Assembly (NCBI RefSeq): GCF_008386235.1
Contig: NZ_CP040671.1
Location: forward strand, 2,544,001 to 2,608,000
Direction: 5' to 3'
Source of the DNA: Thermosynechococcus sp. CL-1
GTDB taxonomy: Bacteria; Cyanobacteriota; Cyanobacteriia; Thermosynechococcales; Thermosynechococcaceae
DNA length: 64,000 nucleotides
Shown: positions 9,112-18,197 of the stretch, one piece after another
Layout of the letters: each line of letters begins with the position of its first letter
Numbering within the stretch: position 1 is the first letter of the stretch
Translations under genes and position numbers: made by a program
The notes under the pieces: model-generated
Seen by the model: the letters and a program-made list of their open reading frames with translations, nothing else
Databases searched by the model: none
Told to the model about the DNA's origin: nothing

Positions 9112-9603
9112 ATGCGACGCTGGCTACGGCCTTTGATTCTCCTTTGGCAAGAGGTAATTCTTCTACTTCAGGACAATCAGCGGTTTTTGCAGTTGCTCAG
9201 TCAGATTGAGGGGATCGCGACTCGGGTGCTGGCGATCGGGATGCTGCTGGTGGTCATCGTCGCCATTATTGATTTGGGGCGGATTCTGACCGTGGAGCTA
9301 TTCTCACCCCCCTTGGGACAGTTTAGCCTTGAACTGGTGAAAATCTTTGGCCTCTTTCTCAATGTGCTTGTGGCTCTGGAGATTCTTGAAAATATCACCG
9401 CCTACCTGAAAACCCACGTCTCGTCGCAAATCGTTGAGCTAGTAATTGTCACGTCTCTAATTGCCATTGCCCGTAAAATTATCATTCTGGATATTGGCCA
9501 ACCGGAAACGGTGGCAAAGCTCTTGGGGCTGGCGATCGCCATCTTGGCCTTGTCTGCCAGTTACTGGATTGTGCGTCGCCTAAACTACCGGCGGCGTCCC
9601 TGA
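9112..9603 (+). CDS. PsiE-family membrane protein
   Basis: 163 residues with four predicted helices (about 38-58, 75-98, 107-127 and 135-155) and a basic tail, RRLNYRRRP. The pattern LVKIFGLFLNVLVALEILENITAYLKTH fits the phosphate-starvation-inducible PsiE family, inner-membrane proteins of unknown mechanism. It begins 2 bp after the MBL-fold gene. Its last 24 bp overlap the end of the convergent tyrA gene. Confidence 0.8.
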   Translation: MRRWLRPLILLWQEVILLLQDNQRFLQLLSQIEGIATRVLAIGMLLVVIVAIIDLGRILTVELFSPPLGQFSLELVKIFGLFLNVLVALEILENITAYLKTHVSSQIVELVIVTSLIAIARKIIILDIGQPETVAKLLGLAIAILALSASYWIVRRLNYRRRP

Positions 9604-10443
9604 GGGATAGACCTGCTCGCGGTAGGCTTGTGCCTGTTCTAGGGTTGTTTGCAGCCGCTCCCAGTCCTCCTGCTCCACTTGGCGAATCAGATCATCAAGG
9701 GTGGCACGGTAGTGAATCAGGCAGTGGCGCAACGCCGCGCGGTTATATTCCGCCATCATCCGTCCCAACTCTGGATTGCCGCCGCCAACACGACTGGTAT
9801 CGCGAAAGCCGGAGCTGGCCAACTGCTGGGCAAGCTTCCGAATCGGCTCATTGGCTTCTTGGGCATTCGCAAGAATCAGTGCTGCACTCACGAGGACAGG
9901 AAGGTGGGAAATCCAAGCAACAGCGCGATCGTGATCCGAGGGGGTGGCATAGAGTAGCTTGGCACCGAGATCATTGACCACACCAGCCACACAGTCAATG
10001 GCCGCACTGTCAGTGTAGAGGGTTGGGGTGAGAACATAGGGGGCATTCTCAAAGAGATGGGCTTGCGCCGCTTCAATGCCGGATTCTGCGGTACCGGCCA
10101 TCGGGTGCCCACCGACATAGCGAGGCCAGAGTTTTTCGAGGGCGGGGACAATTTCTCCTTTGACGGATCCCACGTCTGTCACCACTGTTTCTGGACTGAG
10201 GTAGGGGGTAATGTCCAAGGCGACACTGAGAATGCTGCCAATGGGGGGACAGAGAAACACCAGATCAAGGGCACGCAAAATTTCTGGCTCCGTACTGCCC
10301 CAGTCAATGGCACCCTTGGCGATCGCCCGCTCACAGGTTTCAGGACGCCGACTCAGCCCAACCACATAGTGCCCCTTTGCCCGCAGATCAATGCCCAGTG
10401 AACCACCAATGAGTCCCAGCCCGACGATGCCAATCCGCAGCAT
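9580..10443 (-). CDS. tyrA: Prephenate/arogenate dehydrogenase
   Basis: 287 residues from ATG 10443, chosen because MLRIGIVGLGLIGGSLG is the Rossmann beta-alpha-beta that opens the family; the upstream extension is not conserved-looking. The NAD(P)-binding GLGLIGG is followed by VVTDVGSVKG, the catalytic-region GGHPMAGTAESG, and a helical dimerisation half with SHLPVLVSAAL. It converts arogenate or prephenate to tyrosine or 4-hydroxyphenylpyruvate; cyanobacterial enzymes usually prefer arogenate with NADP (family knowledge). There is no ACT domain. Its 3' end overlaps the convergent PsiE-like gene by 24 bp. Confidence 0.93.
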   Translation of the reverse strand: MLRIGIVGLGLIGGSLGIDLRAKGHYVVGLSRRPETCERAIAKGAIDWGSTEPEILRALDLVFLCPPIGSILSVALDITPYLSPETVVTDVGSVKGEIVPALEKLWPRYVGGHPMAGTAESGIEAAQAHLFENAPYVLTPTLYTDSAAIDCVAGVVNDLGAKLLYATPSDHDRAVAWISHLPVLVSAALILANAQEANEPIRKLAQQLASSGFRDTSRVGGGNPELGRMMAEYNRAALRHCLIHYRATLDDLIRQVEQEDWERLQTTLEQAQAYREQVYPSGTPPVV

Positions 10444-10595
10444 AGTGCCCCTAAACTTGAATACTTTTACGATTGTGACATTGATTCTTGTTCTGAGGGA
10501 CATTCCCCTCCTATGCAGATTTGTGCTTTGGATTCACAGCCAGAGGGGGGGCTTCGATACAATCAGAAATGAATCTGTTGCGCTTTAGGCCACCA

Positions 10596-11723
10596 ATGAT
10601 GAAACGCCTTGCCCATTTGCTTCAGCAGACCCTCAAATGCTGCCTTGGCCTTGCCCTTGTTTGGTGCCTCAGTAGCGGTACACCGGTGTGGGCAGCAGCA
10701 GCTCACCATAGTTTTGTGGCAGCCGCAGTGGAGCGGGTTGGCGATGCGGTTGTTCGCATTGATACCGAACGCACGATTGTGCGCCCAGCGGATCCCCTCT
10801 TGAGTGATCCCTTCTTTCGCCAATTTTTCCCCGGTTTAGCCTTGCCCCCTCAAGAGGATCGGCTGCGGGGTCAGGGGTCGGGGTTCATCATTGATCCCAG
10901 TGGCATTGTTATGACCAACGCCCATGTGGTGAGTCAAGCAGATACGGTAACAGTGCGCCTCAAGGATGGCCGCGTCTTTGAGGGCGAGGTGCGCGGCGTG
11001 GATGAGGTATCTGATCTAGCGATTGTCAAACTCAAAGGGGTCACCGAACCACTACCCACTGCGCCCCTTGGCGATTCCAGTGACGTGAAAGTGGGGGATT
11101 GGGCGATCGCCGTCGGGAATCCCCTTGGCCTTGATAACACCGTCACATTGGGCATTGTCAGTACACTCCACCGTTCCAGCGCCCAAGTGGGTATCCCCGA
11201 TAAGCGCCTTGATTTTATTCAAACGGACGCGGCCATCAACCCCGGCAATTCTGGGGGGCCGTTGCTCAACGAAGAGGGAGAAGTGATTGGCATTAACACT
11301 GCCATTCGTGCCGATGCCATGGGGATTGGCTTTGCGATTCCAATTAATAAGGCCAAAGCGCTGCAAGAACGCCTGATTCGCGGTGAAAAAATTCAACACG
11401 CCTACATTGGCATTCAAATGACCACCTTCACGCCAGCAATGGCCAAGGAAAACAATGCTAACCCCAACTCACCAGTGATTCTGCCAGAGGTCAATGGCGT
11501 TCTTGTCCTGCAAGTGTTGCCCAATACACCGGCGGCAAAAGCCGGTCTGCGCTGGGGGGATGTGATTACAGCCGTGGATGGGGAACCGATTACCAGTGCC
11601 GATCAGTTGCAGGGGATTGTTGATAGTGCTGCTGTGGGGCAAGTTCTCAACCTGACCGTTCAACGGGGCGATCGCAGCCAACGGATTGCGGTGCGGACAG
11701 CGGAGTTGCAGGGAGCGGCTTAG
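10596..11723 (+). CDS. HtrA/Deg-family serine protease
   Basis: 375 residues from ATG 10596. A basic start and a hydrophobic stretch ending near VWAAAA (about residue 36) form a signal peptide, placing the enzyme in the periplasm or lumen. The trypsin-like domain carries the triad H110 (TNAHVV), D140 (SDLAIVK) and S219 ([10 protein letters not shown]). One PDZ domain follows (about 280-370). Cyanobacteria carry three such proteases (HtrA, HhoA, HhoB) for protein quality control; I cannot decide which this is. An ATG at 10569 is an alternative start but would add residues ahead of the signal peptide. The next gene starts 1 bp after the stop. Confidence 0.92.
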   Translation: MMKRLAHLLQQTLKCCLGLALVWCLSSGTPVWAAAAHHSFVAAAVERVGDAVVRIDTERTIVRPADPLLSDPFFRQFFPGLALPPQEDRLRGQGSGFIIDPSGIVMTNAHVVSQADTVTVRLKDGRVFEGEVRGVDEVSDLAIVKLKGVTEPLPTAPLGDSSDVKVGDWAIAVGNPLGLDNTVTLGIVSTLHRSSAQVGIPDKRLDFIQTDAAINPGNSGGPLLNEEGEVIGINTAIRADAMGIGFAIPINKAKALQERLIRGEKIQHAYIGIQMTTFTPAMAKENNANPNSPVILPEVNGVLVLQVLPNTPAAKAGLRWGDVITAVDGEPITSADQLQGIVDSAAVGQVLNLTVQRGDRSQRIAVRTAELQGAA

Positions 11724-11724
11724 G

Positions 11725-12987
11725 ATGCCCTTGGGGCTACTGCTGCTGTGGCTCTTTGCCCTTGCCACCCGCTTTTGGGGGCTGACTCGCTTTCCCACAC
11801 TGGTATTTGATGAGGTCTATTTTGCCCGCTTTGGCCGCAACTATCTTGCCGGTGTTCCTTTCTTTGATGCCCATCCGCCTTTGGGAAAATACCTGATTGC
11901 CCTGAGCATTTGGCTGGGGGGCGGCTTTCACCCTTGGGGCTATCGCTGGTTGAATGCCCTGATGGGATCACTGATTCCCGTAGCGGTGGCAGTGTTGGCC
12001 TATCTCCTGACGCGGCGATCGCCCGTGGCGTTGTTGTCGGGACTCTTTGTTGCCCTCGATGGCCTCTTTTTGGTGGAGTCCCGCTATGCTCTCATCAATA
12101 TCTCCCTTGTCCTTTTTGGGGTGGTGGCACAGATTCTCTGGTTGTGGGGGCTGCGCTACCGAGGAAGGGGGCGATCGCTCTGGCTGATGGCCGCAGGTGT
12201 TGCCTTTGGCGCCTGTGGGGCAGTGAAGTGGAGTGGCTTGGGATTCCTGTTGGGGGTAGGGCTTTTCTGGCTTCTCCAGCAGAGGTTACCGCTGCCTGCT
12301 GAATGGAAGACCACTTACCAGTGGTGGCAGATGTGCCTGCTACTCCCCGTTGTCGCCTTTGTGGTTTATACCCTGCTCTGGCTACCCCATCTCCAGTTTC
12401 ATCCCCACCAGAGCCTACTTGACCTCCATCGCCAAATGTTTAACTTTCATCGCAGTGTTGCCAGTACTGCCCATCCCTACTGTTCGCCGTGGTGGTCTTG
12501 GCCGCTCTTGCTGCGCCCCATGAGCTACTTTTTTCAGCGGGTGCAAACCCTGAGTGAACCCGTGCCGGTCATTGGCCCGCCCCTACCACTGGCAGATACG
12601 CAATGGGTTTATGCCGTCTATGCCCTCTTTAATCCCCCCCTGCTGTGGCTGGGCACCTTGGCCACGGTGGCTCTTGTCCCCCTTAGCTTGACCACAACCG
12701 CAGGTCGTTTTGTGCTCTTAAACTATGCTGCCAATCTCTTGCCCTGGGCACTGGTGAGCCGCTGTGTTTTTATCTATCACTACCTCCCCGCTGCCCTCTA
12801 TAGCTTTATGGCCTTGGCCTTGGTCTGGGAAGCCAGCCGCGATTGGGGAGTTTGGGCACGCTGGGCAGGCATTGCCGTCCTAGGGATCGTTGTTGGGGGC
12901 TTCCTCTACTGGCTGCCCCTTGACTTAGGACTACCCCTGACGCCCCAAGACTTTTTTAGGCGGATGTGGTTGCCGTCTTGGATTTAG
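11725..12987 (+). CDS. PMT-family (GT39-like) membrane glycosyltransferase
   Basis: 420 residues from ATG 11725, placed 1 bp after the protease stop. About ten hydrophobic helices are visible. The first luminal loop contains FDEVYFARFGRNYLAG and DAHPPLGKYLI, the Asp-Glu and HPP motifs of protein O-mannosyltransferases and related polyprenyl-phosphate-sugar transferases. By family it moves a sugar from a lipid carrier to a protein or lipid at the outer face of the membrane. Sugar and acceptor are unknown. Tight linkage to the HtrA protease suggests co-expression in the envelope. Confidence 0.85.
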   Translation: MPLGLLLLWLFALATRFWGLTRFPTLVFDEVYFARFGRNYLAGVPFFDAHPPLGKYLIALSIWLGGGFHPWGYRWLNALMGSLIPVAVAVLAYLLTRRSPVALLSGLFVALDGLFLVESRYALINISLVLFGVVAQILWLWGLRYRGRGRSLWLMAAGVAFGACGAVKWSGLGFLLGVGLFWLLQQRLPLPAEWKTTYQWWQMCLLLPVVAFVVYTLLWLPHLQFHPHQSLLDLHRQMFNFHRSVASTAHPYCSPWWSWPLLLRPMSYFFQRVQTLSEPVPVIGPPLPLADTQWVYAVYALFNPPLLWLGTLATVALVPLSLTTTAGRFVLLNYAANLLPWALVSRCVFIYHYLPAALYSFMALALVWEASRDWGVWARWAGIAVLGIVVGGFLYWLPLDLGLPLTPQDFFRRMWLPSWI

Positions 12988-12989
12988 GA

Positions 12990-13352
12990 CTATCCTAGGA
13001 GTTGTTTAACAGTGGCAATGAGTTCTGCAGGATCAAAGGGTTTGGTGATGTAGGCATCCACCCCCTGCTTTTTACCCCAGTGAATATCAAACTCTTCGCT
13101 TTTGGTGGTGCACATGATCACGGGCACACTTTGGCAAGCCGCTTCACCCTTAATCCAGCGGCACAGTTCGTAACCATTCATGCGCGGCATCACCACATCC
13201 AGAATCACCAAATCAGGACATTGAGCCTTGATCTTTTCTTGGGCTTCGATACCATCCTCGGCCTCAACAACGTCATAGTTCTGCTCTTTCATCAGCTGAA
13301 CAATCATTGCCCGCAGGGTGGGGCTGTCATCAACAATCATAATTGTAGCCAT
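12990..13352 (-). CDS. Single-domain response regulator, CheY/PilH type
   Basis: 120 residues, a stand-alone receiver domain. It has the acidic pair DD (residues 8-9), phospho-acceptor Asp in LVILDVVMPRMNGYEL near 52, Thr in IMCTTKSEE, and Lys in YITKPFD. There is no output domain. It resembles PilH/PixH-type regulators of phototaxis and pilus motility (inference). No kinase gene lies beside it. The stop is 2 bp from the stop of the convergent glycosyltransferase gene. Confidence 0.88.
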   Translation of the reverse strand: MATIMIVDDSPTLRAMIVQLMKEQNYDVVEAEDGIEAQEKIKAQCPDLVILDVVMPRMNGYELCRWIKGEAACQSVPVIMCTTKSEEFDIHWGKKQGVDAYITKPFDPAELIATVKQLLG

Positions 13353-13439
13353 ACAGTTTTATATGTGCCGCTGATCGGTAAAGGGTATCGCTCCTATTAT
13401 GCCCATTGAACAGCACTTAGCGACAGAACCGAGAGGGGT

Positions 13440-14300
13440 TTAAGGGGGACCGTTTTGTAAAAGGCTCTGAAAAAGGGCTATCAATTCTTGGCTGCAGTCC
13501 GCCACCGTACGGGGAAAGGGGCGATGCTGTCGCCATGAGGCGGGGAATTGTTGCCACAGGGCAAGGAGGGTGGGTGTTCCAAGTTCAGCAGCAAGGGTCG
13601 GCCACTGCCCAAAGACATGGGAAGCACGATCGCTCACCACTACATGACCATTGGCCAAAATCATGATCCAGTCGGCCCAGCCATAGGCAAAATCAAGATC
13701 ATGGGTGGCAATCATAATCGTGGTTCCCTGCTGGTGAATGTTCTCTAGGGCCTGCTCCAGTTGCTGCCGCTGCTGATAGTCGAGATAGGTGGTGGGTTCA
13801 TCGAGCAGTAATAGCGTCGGTGCTAAGGCCATTACTCCAGCCAGTGCCACCCGCCGTTTTTGCCCCAAACTCAAATGATGCAGGGGGCGATCGGCAAGCT
13901 CCACTAAATCAAAGTCCTCTAGGGTTTGGTACAAACGCGCTTCGATTTCGGCGGTGGGTAGGTCTAAGTTGTACAGCCCATAGGAGATGTCCTCCGCCAC
14001 GGTGGCTGCCACCAGTTGCTGTTCGGGGTCTTGAAAGGCCAAGCCAATGCGTTGACGCCACTGCCGCAGTCGCTCTGGTTGATGGACGAGCCGTTGCCCT
14101 TGCCAGTAAATTTCACCGCGATCGCGCCGATAGAGGGCCGCTGCCAGATAAAAGAGCGTTGATTTGCCTGAGCCATTCAGCCCCAAAAGGGCAACTTTCT
14201 GTCCCGCCTCTAGGGTAAAGGAGCAGTCTTGCAGCACGGGGGTAGTGGTATTGGGATAGCGAAAGCCAACCTGATGAAATTCCAGTAGCGGCACAGACAT
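13440..14300 (-). CDS. cbiO: Cobalt ECF transporter ATPase CbiO
   Basis: 286 residues with a complete ABC ATPase: Walker A LLGLNGSGKST near 37-46, Q-loop AFQDPEQQ (typical of ECF ATPases), signature LSLGQKRRVALA, and Walker B LLLLDEPTTYLD. It powers cobalt uptake together with CbiM, CbiN and CbiQ, encoded immediately upstream on the same strand. It starts 1 bp after the cbiQ stop. An insertion-free core plus a C-terminal extension of about 60 residues matches ECF ATPase length. Confidence 0.93.
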   Translation of the reverse strand: MSVPLLEFHQVGFRYPNTTTPVLQDCSFTLEAGQKVALLGLNGSGKSTLFYLAAALYRRDRGEIYWQGQRLVHQPERLRQWRQRIGLAFQDPEQQLVAATVAEDISYGLYNLDLPTAEIEARLYQTLEDFDLVELADRPLHHLSLGQKRRVALAGVMALAPTLLLLDEPTTYLDYQQRQQLEQALENIHQQGTTIMIATHDLDFAYGWADWIMILANGHVVVSDRASHVFGQWPTLAAELGTPTLLALWQQFPASWRQHRPFPRTVADCSQELIALFQSLLQNGPP

Positions 14301-14301
14301 C

Positions 14302-15090
14302 TCAGGTGATTGCGTTCAGCAGAATGAGGGCACCGCCACCAATGACGATTTCAAGGCCATAGCGTTGCGAATAGGCATAGGACTGGGGGCGCAATACCCG
14401 AAACTGCCCCTGAAAGCCCCGACTGAGCAGGGCAAGGTTCACCTGTTCATAGCGGTACAGAGACTGCCGCAGGAGTTGAGCCGCCAACAGGCTGACACTA
14501 ACGAGCCAGCGCGATCGCCGTTGATAGCCGCCCCGTGCCCGCTGCGCCAATTGCAGCGTGAAAGCGGTTTCTAAGAGGGTGAAGATATAGCGGTACATCA
14601 ACATCAGAATATCAAGGATGAAATGGGGAACCCGCCAGCGTTCGGCCACACTCAACAGGGCTGGAAAGGGGGTCGTCAATAAAATCAATAGTAAACAGGT
14701 GCTGGCAACCATTGTCCGCAGTCCTAGGGTTAAGCCTTGGTGCAATTTCTCGGCACTGATAAAGAACGACCAGCCCATTAGGGAGATGTCACTGAGAACC
14801 ACTTGCCCCGAAGCCCGTAAAGTCTCCGTCGGGATGGTTTGTACCACTAACCCCGGCAAACTCACCAGCCAAAACGCAGCAACTGTGGCTAAGAGGGTGA
14901 AATAAACCCGCCACGGAATGCGAGCATAGCCGAGAATCCAAAAGCTCAGCCACAGCCAAAGCAAACTCTGGACAAGGGGGCGAGCAAAAAACGTCAATAA
15001 CAGGCTGGCGATCGCGAAAATCAGCTTTTGTTCAGGATGCAGATGCCGCAGACCATTGGTATAGGCATAGGTATCGAGGTGATGGTGCAT
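14302..15090 (-). CDS. cbiQ: Cobalt ECF transporter T component CbiQ
   Basis: 262 residues from ATG 15090; the much longer upstream open frame runs through cbiN and is not used. The product begins MHHHLDTYAYTNG and HPEQKLIFA, the usual CbiQ N-terminus, followed by several membrane helices. The two coupling motifs to the ATPase are seen as ARG (LAQRARGGYQ) and SRG (LLSRGFQG). It transmits ATP hydrolysis to the CbiMN core. It lies 7 bp after cbiN and 1 bp before cbiO. Confidence 0.92.
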   Translation of the reverse strand: MHHHLDTYAYTNGLRHLHPEQKLIFAIASLLLTFFARPLVQSLLWLWLSFWILGYARIPWRVYFTLLATVAAFWLVSLPGLVVQTIPTETLRASGQVVLSDISLMGWSFFISAEKLHQGLTLGLRTMVASTCLLLILLTTPFPALLSVAERWRVPHFILDILMLMYRYIFTLLETAFTLQLAQRARGGYQRRSRWLVSVSLLAAQLLRQSLYRYEQVNLALLSRGFQGQFRVLRPQSYAYSQRYGLEIVIGGGALILLNAIT

Positions 15091-15097
15091 TGACTGC

Positions 15098-15403
15098 TCA
15101 GGACTGTTGCGATTTTGAGGCGGCAGCTGCCTTTTGGCGATGGCGTTCGCGGTACTGACCCAAGATAAACCCCATGACCCCTGCACCCAATGCCGCTTGA
15201 AGGGCAAAAAGCAGTGACTCGACTTCGGCGCTGGGGGGTTCAAACAATGGCTCTGCCCAAGGTTCAAAGTCTGGCGCCACCTCGCTAATTAACGCTTCGG
15301 CTTGGGCATCGGCACCTTCAAAGTCACCCTTAACCAGCAGGAGGGGAAGTGTACTTAAAAGAATTGCGCCGCCCAATAGGAACGCCACTGTTTTTTTATT
15401 CAT
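15098..15403 (-). CDS. cbiN: Cobalt transporter accessory protein CbiN
   Basis: 101 residues with two membrane helices (about 7-24 and 66-85) and an acidic extracytoplasmic loop containing FEGADAQAEALI and FEPWAEP, the hallmark of CbiN. CbiN works with CbiM to open or load the cobalt site (family knowledge). The start codon overlaps the end of cbiM by 8 bp, so translational coupling is likely. A basic tail (RERHRQK) lies on the cytoplasmic side. Confidence 0.92.
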   Translation of the reverse strand: MNKKTVAFLLGGAILLSTLPLLLVKGDFEGADAQAEALISEVAPDFEPWAEPLFEPPSAEVESLLFALQAALGAGVMGFILGQYRERHRQKAAAASKSQQS

Positions 15404-16172
15404 TGGATTCCCCTCTAGGCAAGAGTTTTAAGGTTTGCAATTCTGCTGTGCAGTACGTGGTCAACCAGTTCCACACCAACACCGTGAGTAACCCTTCACT
15501 GATCGCTAGGGGAATCTGCGTCACAGCAAAGAGCGCCGCAAACTTGGCAAAAGCCGTCGCCACCCCACCCATACTATCGGGAAAGGCCAATGCCAATTGT
15601 AAAGAAGTCACCGAGTAGGTGGCCAAGTTACTGATCAGAGCAGCACTAAAAATCGCGATCGCTGGCTTAGTCGTGGCACGGGACATCCCCCAATAGGTCA
15701 ACCCAGCCACCCAAGGTCCCACCACCGCCATCGAAAAGCCATTAGCGCCTAGGGTGGTCAGGCCGCCATGGGCAAGGAGCAGGGCTTGAAAGAGCAGCAC
15801 CAATGTTCCCAAGACGGTCATCAGCGGTGGCCGAAAGAGAACGGCTCCCAAGGCAATCCCCATCGGATGGGAAGAGCTACCCGTAACGGAAGGAATCTTC
15901 AACGAAGAGAGGACAAAGGCATAGGCACCGGCTAAGGCAATCAGCAGGGTTGACTCTGGTTGCTGTTGAATCTGTTGTCGCAGTGCCCATAGTCCCCATG
16001 CCAAAAAGGGTAAAAAAACCAGCCACCAGCCCACTGCCCAGCCAAGGGGCAAAAACCCCTCGCTAATGTGCATCGCCAAGGCGGGGTGAGGACTCGCGAC
16101 CACGAGATACGCGCTCAGAAGGGCGATCGCCCCAAGGGAGCCATATCGCTTCGCTTGGCTACGTTTGATCAT
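15396..16172 (-). CDS. cbiM: Cobalt transporter substrate-binding subunit CbiM
   Basis: 258 residues from ATG 16172. A signal peptide ends in ALA, and the mature chain would begin MHISEGFLPL, where the N-terminal Met-His (H35 of the precursor) forms the metal site in this family. Six or seven further hydrophobic helices follow, with the SSHPMGIALGAVLFRPP block. The order cbiM-N-Q-O is the classic cobalt arrangement. I found no convincing cobalamin riboswitch upstream. A GTG or ATG further upstream (to 16214) is possible but would precede the signal peptide. Confidence 0.92.
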   Translation of the reverse strand: MIKRSQAKRYGSLGAIALLSAYLVVASPHPALAMHISEGFLPLGWAVGWWLVFLPFLAWGLWALRQQIQQQPESTLLIALAGAYAFVLSSLKIPSVTGSSSHPMGIALGAVLFRPPLMTVLGTLVLLFQALLLAHGGLTTLGANGFSMAVVGPWVAGLTYWGMSRATTKPAIAIFSAALISNLATYSVTSLQLALAFPDSMGGVATAFAKFAALFAVTQIPLAISEGLLTVLVWNWLTTYCTAELQTLKLLPRGESNE

Positions 16173-16313
16173 TGAGACATTCCTAAACCTAAGTGCGCCT
16201 ATTCTAGTGCGCAACCAGTAACTTGCCTATGCCCAGTGGGGGCTGCAACCGATATTAGAAAGAGCTATGCATGCTCAAAAATTCACGCAGTGCCAAGACT
16301 GTAAGGCTGGAAT

Positions 16314-16343
16314 TTGCATAAATTTTGATGTAGTCGGTATAAC
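16314..16343 (+). promoter_or_regulatory. Candidate sigma70-type promoter of the SepF-like gene
   Basis: TTGCAT at 16314-16319 and TATAAC at 16338-16343 are separated by 18 bp, a good vegetative promoter match. The start codon lies about 66 bp downstream. This is the best promoter in the 237-bp gap between cbiM and this gene. Confidence 0.55.
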
Positions 16344-16409
16344 AGGATGAAGTCTAATGTCATTATTGAATCGTAGGTACTGTTGCTATGTTCCCAGGGG
16401 GGAGTTGTC

Positions 16410-16715
16410 ATGAGTGAACTGACTGCCTTTGGTCATTCCTTGAGTAGTGGCTATGAAGTAGTGGTGATCAAACCGCAGTCCCTCAGTGATACGACCCTGA
16501 TCGTTCAAGCGCTGCGGGCTGACAAGGCAGTGATTCTCAACCTAGAGCACCTCGATGTCACCGAGGCACAGCGCATTTCTGATTTTGCCGCTGGTAGTAC
16601 CTATGCCATCAATGGCCATCAATCGCGCCTTGGGGATGGTGTCTTTCTCTTTACGCCCAACGTGATTAATATCCAAGAATCCACAGCGGCACCGACACCC
16701 GCTGGACTGGCCTAA
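16410..16715 (+). CDS. Small SepF-family protein
   Basis: 101 residues from ATG 16410, chosen because GGAG at 16401-16404 lies 5 bp upstream. The product is essentially one SepF/DUF552 domain: YEVVVIKPQSLSDTTLIVQALRADKAVILNLEHL, then AQRISDFAAGSTYAINGHQSRLGDGVFLFTP. SepF tethers FtsZ to the membrane during division. This copy lacks the N-terminal amphipathic helix and linker of full-length cyanobacterial SepF (Cdv2), so it may be a shorter paralog with a different role. It is followed after 7 bp by a conserved hypothetical gene. Confidence 0.8.
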   Translation: MSELTAFGHSLSSGYEVVVIKPQSLSDTTLIVQALRADKAVILNLEHLDVTEAQRISDFAAGSTYAINGHQSRLGDGVFLFTPNVINIQESTAAPTPAGLA

Positions 16716-16722
16716 GCCGTTC

Positions 16723-17109
16723 ATGAATCCTGAAGATCTGCTCACCGTCAGTGAGTGTCAAGAGATTGATCAACTGCTCTTACCGGCCGCAGATCGCTTT
16801 GCCATTCGAGTAGCGGTGTATGCCCAGCGCTATTTGCGAGCTAAGACTGAGGGAAACCCCCTCGAAGACCTGACGGAAGCCCAAGTCTATGAACTCGTTG
16901 CTGCCGATCCCCAGTTGCAAGCGGAGGAGCAGCGCCAAGGGGGATTCATGACGTGGTACGGCCAAATTCTGATCAGTGCCCTCAAGCAACTGCGGCAAAT
17001 TGCTGCAAGGGAGGGGGTGCCCATTGCCGAGCTAACCGTTCCCCAGATTAGTTGCTGGTTTCAGCAGCAGTGTCAGGCACGCTTGCGATCGTCCCCGCCG
17101 TCACCTTGA
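16723..17109 (+). CDS. Conserved hypothetical protein
   Basis: 128 residues, predicted mostly helical and soluble, with no membrane segment or motif that I can assign. It reads like a cyanobacterial conserved hypothetical: SECQEIDQLLLPAADRF at the start, and a helix containing FMTWYGQILISALKQLRQIA in the middle. It lies 7 bp after the SepF-like gene, so it is probably co-transcribed with it. Its last 62 bp overlap the end of the convergent recF gene, an unusually long coding overlap. No function is proposed. Confidence 0.7.
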   Translation: MNPEDLLTVSECQEIDQLLLPAADRFAIRVAVYAQRYLRAKTEGNPLEDLTEAQVYELVAADPQLQAEEQRQGGFMTWYGQILISALKQLRQIAAREGVPIAELTVPQISCWFQQQCQARLRSSPPSP

Positions 17110-18187
17110 GAATTTGGGCATGCTTGCGCCAGGGGGTGGCAAAGGGGGCAAGGTGGGTGGTGGTAATCAGCGTTTGGTAGCGATCGCCCATCACCTCTAA
17201 TAAAATTCCCTGCCGCTGCAAATCCAATTCGGCGAGGACATCATCCAACAACAAAAGGGGAGTGTCGCCCACCACACTTTCCACAAGAGCCAGTTCCGCC
17301 AGTTTCAGCGCCAATACCAGCGTGCGCTGCTGCCCTTGGGAAGCAAATTGACGGGCACTTTGCTCATTGAGGCAAAAGCCCACATCATCACGGTGCGGTC
17401 CCACCAGACTGGTTTTTTGCAGCAGTTCAATGGCGCGGCGAGCGGCCAAGGCCTCATTAAAGGCAGCCACAATCGCTTCAGAGGTGCCATCCCCAAGGGG
17501 CACATGGCTCTCATAAGTCAAGGTGAGTGTCTCGCGATCGCCACTCAACACGCGATGCCACTCCTGAGCCAAGGGCGCCAAGCGTTCAATGAGGCGCTGT
17601 CGGCGACGGATAATGCGGGTGCCATTGATCACCAATTGCTGATTCCATGCCTGCCAGAGGGCCTCATCCCATCCTTGGCTGCCGGCCTGCTTGAGGAGAG
17701 CATTCCGTTGGCGCAGGGCTTTTTGGTAGGTTTGCAGCAGTTGGCTATAGAGGGGTTCCAATTGCACCAAAATCCGATCCAACCAGTTGCGGCGAATGGC
17801 CGGTGTGCCCCGCACTAGTTCCAAATCCAAGCAGGAAAATTCCACTGCATTGAGTTGCCCCAGAAATTCCGCCGTGCGCTTAACGGTACAGCCATTCACC
17901 CGTAGGACACGGCCTGCGAGCGGTCGCAAACTCACCGCCAGATCAAGGGGGATGCCTTGGCGCTCTAGGGTGGCTTCAATTTGGGCACTCTCTTGTCCCT
18001 GCTGAATAAGGTCGCGATCGCGATGGGTGCGATGGGATTGCAGTGTGGCCAGCCACTCCACAGCCTCTAGCAAATTGGACTTGCCTTGGGCATTGTCCCC
18101 AACGACAATGGTTTTTGGCGCAGCAAACGTCACCGATTGCTCGCTGTAGTTGCGAAAGTGGCGCAGATGGAGTGATTTGAGAAACAC
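17048..18187 (-). CDS. recF: DNA replication/repair protein RecF
   Basis: 379 residues from GTG 18187. The SMC-like ATPase shows the N-terminal LHLRHFRNYSE block, Walker A GDNAQGKSN at 30-38, signature-like FASQGQQRTLVLALKLAE, and Walker B LLLLDDVLAELD. RecF binds gapped DNA and helps RecO and RecR load RecA (family knowledge). The length is normal. The gene lies 10 bp downstream of the DUF427 gene on the same strand and overlaps the convergent hypothetical gene at its 3' end. Confidence 0.95.
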   Translation of the reverse strand: MFLKSLHLRHFRNYSEQSVTFAAPKTIVVGDNAQGKSNLLEAVEWLATLQSHRTHRDRDLIQQGQESAQIEATLERQGIPLDLAVSLRPLAGRVLRVNGCTVKRTAEFLGQLNAVEFSCLDLELVRGTPAIRRNWLDRILVQLEPLYSQLLQTYQKALRQRNALLKQAGSQGWDEALWQAWNQQLVINGTRIIRRRQRLIERLAPLAQEWHRVLSGDRETLTLTYESHVPLGDGTSEAIVAAFNEALAARRAIELLQKTSLVGPHRDDVGFCLNEQSARQFASQGQQRTLVLALKLAELALVESVVGDTPLLLLDDVLAELDLQRQGILLEVMGDRYQTLITTTHLAPFATPWRKHAQILKVTAGTIASVPDTAAETSN

Positions 18188-18197
18188 TTAGCAGCCC

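Noticed and set aside
16173-16409. Cobalamin riboswitch upstream of cbiM
   Set aside because: The minus-strand sequence GCAGCCCCCACTGGGC is only superficially like the conserved B12 elements, and the other conserved segments are missing.
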